This document shows positions 55,171 to 63,464 of a DNA stretch of 64,000 nt, in pieces; position 1 is the first letter of the stretch, and every line of letters begins with the position of its first letter. The notes beneath the pieces were generated by a model that had not been told where the DNA came from, searched no databases, and saw only the letters and a program-made list of their open reading frames with translations. The position numbers and the translations under genes are program-made. The stretch comes from Paenibacillus taiwanensis DSM 18679 (GTDB lineage Bacteria > Bacillota > Bacilli > Paenibacillales > Paenibacillaceae): assembly GCF_000425125.1 (NCBI RefSeq), contig NZ_KE384307.1, forward strand, positions 637,997 to 701,996, given 5' to 3'.

Positions 55171-56543
55171 TGCTCATCCCTCCTGCGAAATTTACTTAGG
55201 AATAGGCAGTGCTCCAATATATGCTCGATGGAAGACCTACCCTCGATCCTTAGCGAAGGGTGCTTAAAGATCGAGCGCCCAGGCTTGGCGTTAGCTTCGA
55301 ACATCCATACATGCTCATCACGGTCGATACCCAGATCGAAGCCCAATTCCCCGATAAGATGCGGGTGATTTCGTTCTATCGCTTCCGCCAGCTCAATAGC
55401 TACTTCTTTGGCTCGATCCAGCACTTCATCGGCACGCTCGCCAAATGTACGCTCTAGCGCCTGCTTTGGAGCCATCAACTGCCCTCCATTTTTAACATGG
55501 GTAGTGACACTGCCTTTACCTGCCTTTTTGGCCCCGATGCCGACAACGACCCATTGATCGTCCCCGTTTTTGTGCATATGGAAACGGAAATCGATAGGGC
55601 AGCCATCAATTTCGGCTAGGCGTACCCCTTGCTGAACGACATACCCCCGTAGCTGTCGTCCGTGTCGACCTTCGAGCATTCGCATCAAGCTGCTGAAATG
55701 TTTAAACCGCAGCAGCACGTTTTTGCCATTATTCGTGTAACGGGCAAAGTAACCTTTCTTGGTGAGATAGGTTAAGCGGTAAATACCGATGCCAAGACTG
55801 CCGGCAGTAGGTTTATAATAGACGAACTGATGCCGCTCCAGCATTTCCTTAATCGTATCCGAGTTCGGATTCATGACAGACTCAGGCACATATCTGTTCG
55901 CATCTTGTTCCCCTTCGAGTAGAGCATACACATCTGATTTGTTAAAAAAGCTCCAATTGAAAAAAGGAATCTTCTTGCGAATAAACCGTTCGCGCAAATT
56001 GTTGATGCCAGTAGAGGTCTCCGCTCTTCTGCTTGGAAGGCGATTGTATACAACATCTGGCAGGGGTACCGTCTTTCGGACCCACCCGCCGTACTCATTT
56101 AAGAAGTAAGCAAATACAGTTTCGTTAGACCAATTAATATCACGTGGGGCAAAAGCAAAAACGTAAGCTTTGTTGTGTCCAGCACGAAGTATTTGTTTAA
56201 TAAACCCAGTACGGCTGCCAAAAGGGCTAGTCGCTGTACGTATGGAAGCATCGGATAAGATGCCAATTAACGGACCGAGCTGAATGTGACCGTCTGTTTC
56301 ATTTAATAAAAACACGCTGCCTGCTTTGGGAACTTTTACAGTTGTGCGTATCCCTGAAGAAATATACAAGTGCTTACCAGCTTTTTTAATCGGCTTTAAG
56401 GTGACTGGAATACTGGCTCTGCCAAGGCGCAAACGAATCGATCTTTTGTTGGATAGCTTCAGTTGTTTTAACAGGGTATGGGATACATAGATCATTTTTT
56501 CGGAATTTGGCGTCAGATGGACGTTGCATACCGTCAAACTCAT
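55167..56543 (-). CDS. YheD-like ATP-grasp protein with N-terminal beta domain, third gene of operon
   Basis: A 458-residue YheD-type protein. Residues ~1-95 are a strand-rich domain (MIYVSHTLLKQLKLSNKRSI, LGRASIPVTLKPI, LGPLIGILSD), then the alpha/beta and ATP-grasp parts: KAYVFAFAPRDINWSNE, TVPLPDVVYNRLPSRRAE, FVYYKPTAGSLGIGIYRLTY, YVVQQGVRLAEIDGCPIDFR, HVKNGGQLMAPK, LGFDLGIDRDEHVWMFEANA with KPG after it. The acidic and Asn metal ligands of ATP-grasp enzymes (D..E-x-N) are kept. RBS TTAGGAGGG. Overlaps both neighbours by 4 bases (ATGA upstream, GTGA downstream), showing tight coupling. Confidence 0.9.
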   Translation of the reverse strand: MSLTVCNVHLTPNSEKMIYVSHTLLKQLKLSNKRSIRLRLGRASIPVTLKPIKKAGKHLYISSGIRTTVKVPKAGSVFLLNETDGHIQLGPLIGILSDASIRTATSPFGSRTGFIKQILRAGHNKAYVFAFAPRDINWSNETVFAYFLNEYGGWVRKTVPLPDVVYNRLPSRRAETSTGINNLRERFIRKKIPFFNWSFFNKSDVYALLEGEQDANRYVPESVMNPNSDTIKEMLERHQFVYYKPTAGSLGIGIYRLTYLTKKGYFARYTNNGKNVLLRFKHFSSLMRMLEGRHGRQLRGYVVQQGVRLAEIDGCPIDFRFHMHKNGDDQWVVVGIGAKKAGKGSVTTHVKNGGQLMAPKQALERTFGERADEVLDRAKEVAIELAEAIERNHPHLIGELGFDLGIDRDEHVWMFEANAKPGRSIFKHPSLRIEGRSSIEHILEHCLFLSKFRRRDEQ

Positions 56544-57697
56544 GGACAGACCCTCCTAAGATGTCGAACCAAGACATGGCGAGCGTACAAAATGGGACGT
56601 TCTACCGCATGCATCTCGGCTTCGCGTTCACCAGTGTGTTCAAATACGGCCCGACCCGGCTTTGAATTAACCTCAAGCAGCCAAATTCGCGAATTTCTGT
56701 CAATGCCAAAGTCAATGCCTAACTCCGCCAGACGCCCGTGGCGTGCTTCCAATGCTTCTGGGATGCATGCACTGTATTGCATAATATCGCGTATCAACTG
56801 CTGAGACACGCTAGTGCCGTAATGAGTCTTCAAATATTGAGCCGCATTTGCAGCGTGGCCTCCGCCATGTAGATTGGACGTAATGCCATTTTCAAGACCG
56901 ATGCGCACGGCCATACCGGTGAGCGCCCAACGGCCAGTGTCGTCTTTTTGCATCAGCGTCCGAATATCAAAGGGTTCTTCCTCTCTACTATTTAAGGTCA
57001 AGTAGGGCTGGAGTACATATTTTCGACCGTGGATGAAGCTATGAATCCAATGTAGGCCCGATTGCAGGCGATCAAAGCTGTGCTCAAAAGGTTGATTGTT
57101 GTCATCGCGTCCTTTAACGACGATGGCATATCCTCTGATGGAGGAGGAATCGGCATGAGCCGATGAATCAGGGCGCTGAATAAACAACGCGGACCTGCCC
57201 TTGCTTCCACTGTGAGGCTTAAGAAAGGCTTTGCCTTGATGATTATGGAGGAAGTCGTTTAAGGCTTTTATGCCGCTGTATAGTAATGTTTCGGGAAGTA
57301 GATGGTTAATGCTGTCAATGCGCGACAGGGAACGATACATATCCCATTTTCCGCCTAGTCCGACACTGAGCCATGCTGTACCTGACAGCCTCATGCGGGC
57401 GACAGCAGCTCGGGTTTTACGGTATTGCACCTCGTTAGTAAAAGTTAAGCGATCATAGACGAGTTTGGGTATCGGAGCGATTACACTTTTCCATTCTTGA
57501 TCTTCGAACGTATAACCCCTCACTAGTCGCTTGCTCCAGTCGATCCAGTGAGGAGAGAAGATAAGGACGGGAACCCCTTGTTTTTGCCCAGATAGACACA
57601 ATTTTCGGCAGAAAGCAGTTTCTGCGAACGGAGGAGAGCCGACTTTTTCATTTTGTAGTACGCCTAACGTGTCTAGTGGACCTTTCATAAGGCTCAT
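56540..57697 (-). CDS. YheC/YheD family ATP-grasp protein, second gene of operon
   Basis: A 385-residue member without the long N-terminal beta domain: starts MSLMKGPLDTLGVLQNEKVG, then GVPVLIFSPHWIDWSKRLVR, APIPKLVYDRLTFTNEVQYR, and the ATP-grasp core AFLKPHSGSKGRSALFIQR, YVLQPYLTLNSREEEPFDIR, LHGGGHAANA, LAELGIDFGIDRNSRIWLLE and VNSKPGRAVFEH. In YVLQPYLT the QQG of its sisters is QPY, the clearest active-site-region difference in the set. ATG at 57697 has a full AAGGAGG nine bases upstream; longer in-frame readings have none. Follows gene one after 43 bases and overlaps gene three by 4. Confidence 0.87.
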   Translation of the reverse strand: MSLMKGPLDTLGVLQNEKVGSPPFAETAFCRKLCLSGQKQGVPVLIFSPHWIDWSKRLVRGYTFEDQEWKSVIAPIPKLVYDRLTFTNEVQYRKTRAAVARMRLSGTAWLSVGLGGKWDMYRSLSRIDSINHLLPETLLYSGIKALNDFLHNHQGKAFLKPHSGSKGRSALFIQRPDSSAHADSSSIRGYAIVVKGRDDNNQPFEHSFDRLQSGLHWIHSFIHGRKYVLQPYLTLNSREEEPFDIRTLMQKDDTGRWALTGMAVRIGLENGITSNLHGGGHAANAAQYLKTHYGTSVSQQLIRDIMQYSACIPEALEARHGRLAELGIDFGIDRNSRIWLLEVNSKPGRAVFEHTGEREAEMHAVERPILYARHVLVRHLRRVCP

Positions 57698-57740
57698 GGA
57701 ACTCCACCTCCTTCTCGAGGATGTCTCAAGGTCAGACAGA

Positions 57741-59111
57741 TTAGAATCCGGCCAAGTACTTTGCATATTCGACTATTTTACGGACAGAAGGGCGAATCTT
57801 ATTGTCTTGAAGCGGCGTGTTGTCATTTTTGGACGGCTTAGAGTTTACTTCCAGTAACCATACTTTTCCGCCGCTATCTACCGCGAGGTCAATGCCAAGC
57901 TCACCAAAATGCGCAGGAATTTGTGTATCGATGCCACGCGCAATTTCAAGTGAAGCGTGCTGGAGGCGGTTGTAAACATCTGCTCTTGCACCTGCTGGCA
58001 AGTTAGACTTGATAACAGCCTCTTTCACGGTGCTTAATGTGCCACCACGAGCCAAATTAGACACAAAATGTTGTGTGCTTGCGGTTCTGGCGACGATAGA
58101 AGTAAGCGTCCATTTGCCGGTCGCATTTTTCTGGACAAGTGCACGGAAATCAACTGGCCGGCCACCATTCTCCATCAAATGAAGTCCTTGCTGAATCTGA
58201 TATCGATTGGCCTTGAGCTTGGAGGAAAGACTGGAGAACAACTTAACCAAGCTGCTGAAGCTTTGTCTGCGTGTGCCGTTCACTGTACTGTACATCGCTT
58301 GGTAGGATTGGTCGTTCAGCTTCGTGACACGGATAATCCCTTTGCCAAGACTGCCTCTGGCGGGCTTTAGAAAGACGGTATGATATCGGGAGCACATCGT
58401 CTTTAAAGTCTGAAAATTACGCAGCAAATAGGATTCCGGCAAATAGCGGGATGGATGGGAATCTCGCTTCAAAGCATCAAATACTTCCGTTTTATCCAGA
58501 AACTTTTCATTAAAAACATGTGACTTGTACCGTGCTTTTGCTTCCCTCATAAAATGCTGTACCGTGTCTCTGTTTTCCGTTTTGCGTGAGGTTAATCGGT
58601 TGTTAATGACGTCTGGAACGGGCACCTCTGTTTGCTGCCACGATTTATTCTGATAGACCCAGGCTCTAATGCTGTTAACATGCTGCTCAATGTGCTCAGG
58701 GGTAAAAAAGCAGACACAGGCGCCTTGTGACTGGCAAGCATCCACAAGCTCTTTGCAAAATGCCGTAATCGGACCAAACGGTTTATCCGGTGAATCAGGA
58801 CGGTCTCGGCTGATCAGAATGCCAATGAGCGGACCGATCGCAAGCGTCTGTGACGAGGCATGGTACACAACTCGCAACGATTGGCCGGATACGACGCCTA
58901 GAGAGCCCGCAAGCGTTTGATTCATACGCAGTCCGTCGAAGCGAGGCACCGGTATTACAATGATTTGCTGCTTAAACGATCCAAAACGTAAAGTCAGTGA
59001 TTGATTGACCGGAATCTTCCACTGCTTTACTTTCGCTTCGCCAATCATCAGCACCTCATTGCGCAATAGACTGGGGCTTATCACCTGGAGCGCCACTTTC
59101 CATTTAGACAT
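57741..59111 (-). CDS. YheD-like ATP-grasp protein with N-terminal beta domain, first gene of operon
   Basis: A 456-residue YheD-type protein with the same layout as the third gene: N-terminal beta-rich domain (MSKWKVALQVISPSLLRNEV, LTLRFGSFKQQIIVIPVPRF, AIGPLIGILIS), an alpha/beta part (GACVCFFTPEHIEQHVNSIR, TEVPVPDVINNRLTSRKTEN) and the ATP-grasp core TVFLKPARGSLGKGIIRVTK, YQIQQGLHLMENGGRPVDFR, ARGGTLST, FGELGIDLAVDSGGKVWLLE and VNSKPSKND. ATG at 59111 follows GGAAGGAGAACCAAC. A sigma-K-like promoter lies ~90 bases upstream. It leads a five-gene operon ending at 52539; B. subtilis has only two such genes (yheC, yheD). Confidence 0.9.
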   Translation of the reverse strand: MSKWKVALQVISPSLLRNEVLMIGEAKVKQWKIPVNQSLTLRFGSFKQQIIVIPVPRFDGLRMNQTLAGSLGVVSGQSLRVVYHASSQTLAIGPLIGILISRDRPDSPDKPFGPITAFCKELVDACQSQGACVCFFTPEHIEQHVNSIRAWVYQNKSWQQTEVPVPDVINNRLTSRKTENRDTVQHFMREAKARYKSHVFNEKFLDKTEVFDALKRDSHPSRYLPESYLLRNFQTLKTMCSRYHTVFLKPARGSLGKGIIRVTKLNDQSYQAMYSTVNGTRRQSFSSLVKLFSSLSSKLKANRYQIQQGLHLMENGGRPVDFRALVQKNATGKWTLTSIVARTASTQHFVSNLARGGTLSTVKEAVIKSNLPAGARADVYNRLQHASLEIARGIDTQIPAHFGELGIDLAVDSGGKVWLLEVNSKPSKNDNTPLQDNKIRPSVRKIVEYAKYLAGF

Positions 59112-59197
59112 GTTGGTTCTCCTTCCAACGACCACTTGCATGGATGATCTCGGTAATCGCCGTTCGAGGCGTTTACTGTGAACTATGACCAATGATT

Positions 59198-59226
59198 TAT
59201 CATATGAGGACATATTTTCCTTGGTG
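59198..59226 (-). promoter_or_regulatory. Sigma-K-like promoter of the YheC/D operon
   Basis: On the minus strand CACC (59226-59223), 16 bases, then CATATGATA (59206-59198). This matches the known sigma-K pattern mACm-N16/17-CATAnnnTA in full. It lies in the 331-base divergent gap between the operon and yheA; the rest of the gap shows no gene. Short consensus, so chance matches are possible. Confidence 0.45.
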
Positions 59227-59442
59227 ATTGACCCAGCTCGAAAATAGCGAAAGTATTATGAATAGACATAGGTTTCACAGTTGAGATTCGACAAGTGGAT
59301 GGATATCCGTTAAGATATTAGACGTATGAACGAAGCAGGATGTGCATGAGAATGGGCGGTTGTCACGAAGGTTACGGGGTACGATTGTCACAATCGGACT
59401 TCGTGGAGTGAACAATGGCTTACATAAGGAGGATGCGTACAT

Positions 59443-59781
59443 ATGACGAACGTATACGATAGAGCGCATGAATTAGCGCGAGCATTGCAAGATTCGGCTG
59501 AATCAAAAGCCGTAGAACAGGCGATGAAAGCCATCGACAGTGACCCGGAAAGCAAAAGGATGTTGGATGATTTCCGTCAGCGTCAGGGCGAATTGCAGCA
59601 AATGATGATGAGCGGCGCGATGCCAGATCAAGCAGAAATGGAAAAGCTGGAGCAAACTTACCAAGTCATCAGCATGAACACTAGCATTGCTCAATTATTT
59701 GAGGCAGAGCGACTGCTTGCCCAAGTGATTCAAGATGTAAACAAGATTGTAACAGATTCACTTAGTCATCTTTATCAATAA
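59443..59781 (+). CDS. yheA: YlbF/YmcA-family protein YheA
   Basis: A 112-residue, almost fully helical protein of the YlbF/YmcA (Com_YlbF) family. Family features are AHELARALQDSAESKAVEQA, DPESKRMLDDFRQRQGELQQ and LEQTYQVISMNTSIAQLFEA followed by ERLLAQVIQDVNKIV. Other members (YlbF, YmcA) modulate RNase Y and sporulation or competence; YheA itself has no assigned function. ATG at 59443 has AAGGAGGATGCGTAC upstream, a strong RBS. In B. subtilis yheA also lies beside yheC/yheD, which supports the naming. Confidence 0.9.
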   Translation: MTNVYDRAHELARALQDSAESKAVEQAMKAIDSDPESKRMLDDFRQRQGELQQMMMSGAMPDQAEMEKLEQTYQVISMNTSIAQLFEAERLLAQVIQDVNKIVTDSLSHLYQ

Positions 59782-59797
59782 CATAAGCGTTTCATAG

Positions 59798-59843
59798 AGG
59801 CTGGCGTCACACTTCCTTGCGAGGTGCTTGCGCCAGCCTTTTT
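59798..59843 (+). terminator. Rho-independent terminator of yheA
   Basis: AGGCTGGCG / CGCCAGCCT arms, inner CAC..GTG pairing, then TTTTT. Confidence 0.9.
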
Positions 59844-59992
59844 GCGGTCATAATTGCCCGCCCGTCCACATAGGCTGTTAGTAGACAGCATGCTGGATTG
59901 TAGCAAATGGTTGCATCGTGCATCGTGTATGATGTGTTCATTGTGCAAGCGGACAAGATGAAATGATCATGATCGTAGAAAGGGTGTATAAC

Positions 59993-60292
59993 ATGAACTC
60001 AACTAAACATGTGAAGAAATACAGCCGCACTCAAAGCCGCGTCATTTCTGTCATTTCCATTGCTGCGGTGCTGGTGATGTTATTTATCGCACTGCCAACA
60101 ATACCTTTGAATGAAGGCTGGTCGTTAGCTGCCGTATTTGGTGCGGTATGGGCCTTGTTTGCTGTACTTATTATAGGCGCCCATCTCTATCGTCTATTAA
60201 GAGTCGATGAGGAAGTAGAGCGGAAGCTGCGCCAAGTCCGGACGCAACGATATAAGCAGGTAGAACGGCGAATTATGGGCAACGAGCAATAA
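59993..60292 (+). CDS. Small two-TM membrane protein of unknown function
   Basis: A 99-residue protein, not recognised. Two hydrophobic helices (VISIAAVLVMLFIALPTIPL and SLAAVFGAVWALFAVLIIGA) are joined by a short loop. The N-terminus is basic (KHVKKYSRTQSR) and the C-terminus is a charged helix (DEEVERKLRQVRTQRYKQVE), so both ends are probably cytoplasmic. ATG at 59993 has AAAGGGTG upstream; an in-frame ATG at 59963 has none. Single-gene unit with its own terminator. Layout resembles small Paenibacillus hypothetical proteins; no function proposed. Confidence 0.75.
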   Translation: MNSTKHVKKYSRTQSRVISVISIAAVLVMLFIALPTIPLNEGWSLAAVFGAVWALFAVLIIGAHLYRLLRVDEEVERKLRQVRTQRYKQVERRIMGNEQ

Positions 60293-60316
60293 GGTAGTAC
60301 AGCCGCTTCTGAACAG

Positions 60317-60350
60317 AGCTTCCTCAACGTTAAGTTGGCGGAAGCTTTTT
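60317..60350 (+). terminator. Rho-independent terminator
   Basis: AGCTTCC..AAC / GTT..GGAAGCT hairpin, then TTTTT, 24 bases after the small membrane protein gene. Confidence 0.8.
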
Positions 60351-60563
60351 GCTGTGAGCAAGGTGAGCAAGCGGCGTTACAGGATATAAACAAGCGCAAA
60401 AAAAAGGTTGAAGGGTGAGAACGGATTTTGTATGATTACAACCTGTGGAGATGTTTAGCAGTAAAACAAAAGCCGAGAAGTGTACGTAGTTTCTGTTAGT
60501 TAACAAAGCTATTTTTACAAGGGTCACTCGGTCATTTTGTTCGTTAAGAAGGGGGACCACGAT

Positions 60564-63254
60564 TTGAAGCTGTTTCAAAATCTTCGTTATTTCGGCAAAG
60601 AGTTTGTTGCCACGATGAAGTCAAAGCATGTGCTTATACCGGTGCTTGGCTTGCTCGTCGTGCCGCTGCTGTACAGCGGTGTATACCTGGTAGCTAACTG
60701 GGATCCCTACAGCAACGTGAAGCATATGCCCGTAGCTGTCGTTAATGAAGACAAGCCGGTGCAATATGAGGGGAAGGAAATTGCGATCGGCCGTGAATTG
60801 ATGCAAAAGCTCCACGACAATGATAGTGTCGAATTCCATTTTGTTGGCAGAGCTGAAGCGGAACGGGGATTGGCCGAGCATACGTATTATTTGCTGATCG
60901 ATATCCCTCAGGAAATGTCGCAGCATGCGACAACGATTTTAGATCCTAATCCGAAGCCGCTGGAATTGAAGTACAAGGAGAACAGCAGTTTTAACTTCTT
61001 GTCAGGTCAAATATCTGACAAAGTGGTAGAGAAGATCAAAGCGGAGACGTCTCAGAAAGTAACCGAAACCTATGTGGAGCAAATGTTTGGTGCTATCGCG
61101 CAATTGGCAGATGGCCTCGGTGCAGCAAGTGATGGAGCGGGGCAGTTGGAGAACGGGCTCAAGCAGTTAGGGACGGGGATCGAGACGTTTCGTAATGAGC
61201 TGAACGGCCAAATTAACTCAAAGACGTCGCAAGCAGGATCTATGGTGGATAAGCTGCTCGATGAGAATAAAGTAAAGCTTGAAAACACAATCAACAAGGA
61301 GATTGAGCAAGCAATCGCATCCAATAAAGGACCTTTAGTAGACAAGTTGCATCAGGAAATTGATAAGCAGTCAGAAACGTATAGCACTGCATTACGAGAT
61401 AAGGTGCATATCCGAATTGACGAGTGGGCTGGTAAGAACAGCGGTACTGCGCAAGAGCAGCTAAATCAAGAGATTGATCGTGCTTTTGGACAATACGGCG
61501 AACAAATTCGCAAGCAGATCCATGAGGAAATCAATGCGGCCTATACAGCACACATAGATGATGTGTACAAGCAAGTAGTAACGGAAGTTGATAACACGGT
61601 AGTTAAAATGGAGCCTGTAGCCCGGGCGATGATGCATAACGTTATCGATAACGAGGCTGGCGATATTGATGCGTCTATTCGGAATCGTGTACATAAGTGG
61701 ATTGATGAGAAGGTAGATGCCTTATTTGACAAAACGATGGAGCACATGACAAGCAATCAGGAGCAGATCAAGCGGCAATTTGACAAGCTGCAAGCGGATT
61801 TAGCTGCTTTGAAAGCCAGTGCGAAGCCGGAAGAAGCGGATAAATGGCAAGCGATTCAAGATCAATTGAATGGCCTGCGGGATAACGTACATGCTGCCCT
61901 CAAGCCAGAGCAGCTCCTTAAGCTCAAAGATAAAATCAAGCAGGATCTGAATCAACTGGTGGATAAGGAGCTTCATGCTGTAAATAAGCAGTTGTTAACT
62001 AGAATTCACAGTGAAGCGGATAAGAAATTTAGCTCTTTCTATCCGACTGCGCGGGCTATGGCGCGCGGAATGGCACTGAACAAGGCGCAAGAGCTTGCTC
62101 CTGTTCTGCTCGGAAAGGCTCATCAATATGCTGAGCAGCTGTATTCCGAGAAGTCAGCGCAAGTACAGACGAAAGCTCATGAAGTATTAAATGAGAAGTG
62201 GTCACAGCTTGAGCCGCAAGTGATCCAAGAAGTTCATCAGCATGCAGACGACGAGATCAATCGTGTTGAGCCTGTCGTGATCAGCAAAATTCATGAAGCA
62301 GCGGCTGAGAAAGTAAACACGCTGGAGCCGCTTGTGCGAGACCATATGCACAAACTGGCTAATTGGAAGCTGGATGAAGCAGCAAAAAAAGTGCATCAGA
62401 TGGCATTTGAAAAAATGAGTGCGCTTTTGCATGATGTAGATAAAGCCAATAACGCGATTAACACCGGATTTAATCGGCTGATGGACGGACAACAACAATT
62501 GATAAACGGTGGTGCAGAGCTGCGCTCGAAGCTGCGGGATGGCGCGGAGAAGGCGACACAAGATTCGACTGACAGTACGTATCATATGATATCGGCCCCG
62601 GTGACAAGCGACAAGGAAGAAAATCATGATGTGAGTACGTATGGAATTGGTATGGCACCGTACTTCTTGTCACTAGGCTTCTTCGTAGGGGCGTTGATGT
62701 TCTCCATCGTATTCCCGATGAAAGAGACCGTCCTGCGTCCGCCTAACGGTTTTGCATGGTTGTTAAGTAAGTTTGGTACGATGACAATTGAAAGTATTTT
62801 CCAAGTGCTTATTGCAGGCAGTGTGGTGTTGTACGGAATTGGTTTGACTGTAACGAACGTTCCGATGTTTTTCTTAGTGTCACTGGTCACAAGTTTAATG
62901 TTTTTTGCATTCATTCAGTTTTTTGTAACGGCCTTTGGCAATGTAGGGCGGTTTATCATTATTATTTTGCTAGTTTTGCAATTGTCGGCGACTGCGGGAA
63001 CATTTCCGATTGAGCTGACACCAGAGTTTTTCCAAATGCTTCATCCTTGGCTGCCAATGACATATACGATTCGTGCTTACCGTGGTGTTGTCTCACTTGG
63101 TGACATGAATTACGTGTGGCAGAACATAGGTGTACTGTGCATTTACTTGTTCTCAAGTTTGCTTTGCAGCTGGATGTATTTTGCCCTCTGTTCGAAGAAG
63201 GCAAAACGTAAAGAGACAGCGAGCAATAGTGGTAACATGCAATCTGCACCGTAG
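60564..63254 (+). CDS. YhgE/Pip-family membrane protein, long helical repeat insert
   Basis: An 896-residue YhgE/Pip protein (ABC-2-like membrane family). N-terminal TM (HVLIPVLGLLVVPLLYSGVY) and the family segment LVANWDPYSNVKHMPVAVVN with EDKPV, then FHFVGRAEAERGLAEHTYYL and a very long extracytoplasmic helical region (about 150-690). Within it, near residues 490-640, are ~18-residue repeats of the type VHQHADDEINRVEPVVISKI and IHEAAAEKVNTLEPLVRDHM. The C-terminal five or six TMs include GMAPYFLSLGFFVGALMFSI, LQLSATAGTFPIELTPEFFQ and LHPWLPMTYTIRAYRGVVSL. B. subtilis YhgE is ~120 residues shorter. Relatives include the phage infection protein and type VII secretion-linked proteins. TTG at 60564 is chosen for AAGGGGGACC. 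Confidence 0.9.
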   Translation: MKLFQNLRYFGKEFVATMKSKHVLIPVLGLLVVPLLYSGVYLVANWDPYSNVKHMPVAVVNEDKPVQYEGKEIAIGRELMQKLHDNDSVEFHFVGRAEAERGLAEHTYYLLIDIPQEMSQHATTILDPNPKPLELKYKENSSFNFLSGQISDKVVEKIKAETSQKVTETYVEQMFGAIAQLADGLGAASDGAGQLENGLKQLGTGIETFRNELNGQINSKTSQAGSMVDKLLDENKVKLENTINKEIEQAIASNKGPLVDKLHQEIDKQSETYSTALRDKVHIRIDEWAGKNSGTAQEQLNQEIDRAFGQYGEQIRKQIHEEINAAYTAHIDDVYKQVVTEVDNTVVKMEPVARAMMHNVIDNEAGDIDASIRNRVHKWIDEKVDALFDKTMEHMTSNQEQIKRQFDKLQADLAALKASAKPEEADKWQAIQDQLNGLRDNVHAALKPEQLLKLKDKIKQDLNQLVDKELHAVNKQLLTRIHSEADKKFSSFYPTARAMARGMALNKAQELAPVLLGKAHQYAEQLYSEKSAQVQTKAHEVLNEKWSQLEPQVIQEVHQHADDEINRVEPVVISKIHEAAAEKVNTLEPLVRDHMHKLANWKLDEAAKKVHQMAFEKMSALLHDVDKANNAINTGFNRLMDGQQQLINGGAELRSKLRDGAEKATQDSTDSTYHMISAPVTSDKEENHDVSTYGIGMAPYFLSLGFFVGALMFSIVFPMKETVLRPPNGFAWLLSKFGTMTIESIFQVLIAGSVVLYGIGLTVTNVPMFFLVSLVTSLMFFAFIQFFVTAFGNVGRFIIIILLVLQLSATAGTFPIELTPEFFQMLHPWLPMTYTIRAYRGVVSLGDMNYVWQNIGVLCIYLFSSLLCSWMYFALCSKKAKRKETASNSGNMQSAP

Positions 63255-63298
63255 TTAACTTGTGTAACCTACTTTTATTTTAAAAAATGCAGACGAAA

Positions 63299-63345
63299 AA
63301 AAGTCTTCAGATCCACTGGCGTTAGTGGGTTTGGAGACTTTTTTT
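63299..63345 (+). terminator. Rho-independent terminator of the YhgE-like gene
   Basis: AAGTCT..CCACT / AGTGG..AGACTT stem, then a seven-T run, ~45 bases after the stop. Confidence 0.85.
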
Positions 63346-63393
63346 GTTTTTGAAAAGGGGTGCTGCTGCTTCCCTTTTTGAGCGATTTCTGTT

Positions 63394-63423
63394 TTGCACA
63401 AATGGGAATGATTGTGATACAAT
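63394..63423 (+). promoter_or_regulatory. Probable sigma-A promoter of ytoI
   Basis: TTGCAC, 18 bases, TACAAT, 41 bases before the ATG. Confidence 0.5.
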
Positions 63424-63464
63424 GACTACAGATTAGGACAGTTCGGAGAATCGGGGTGTAACAG

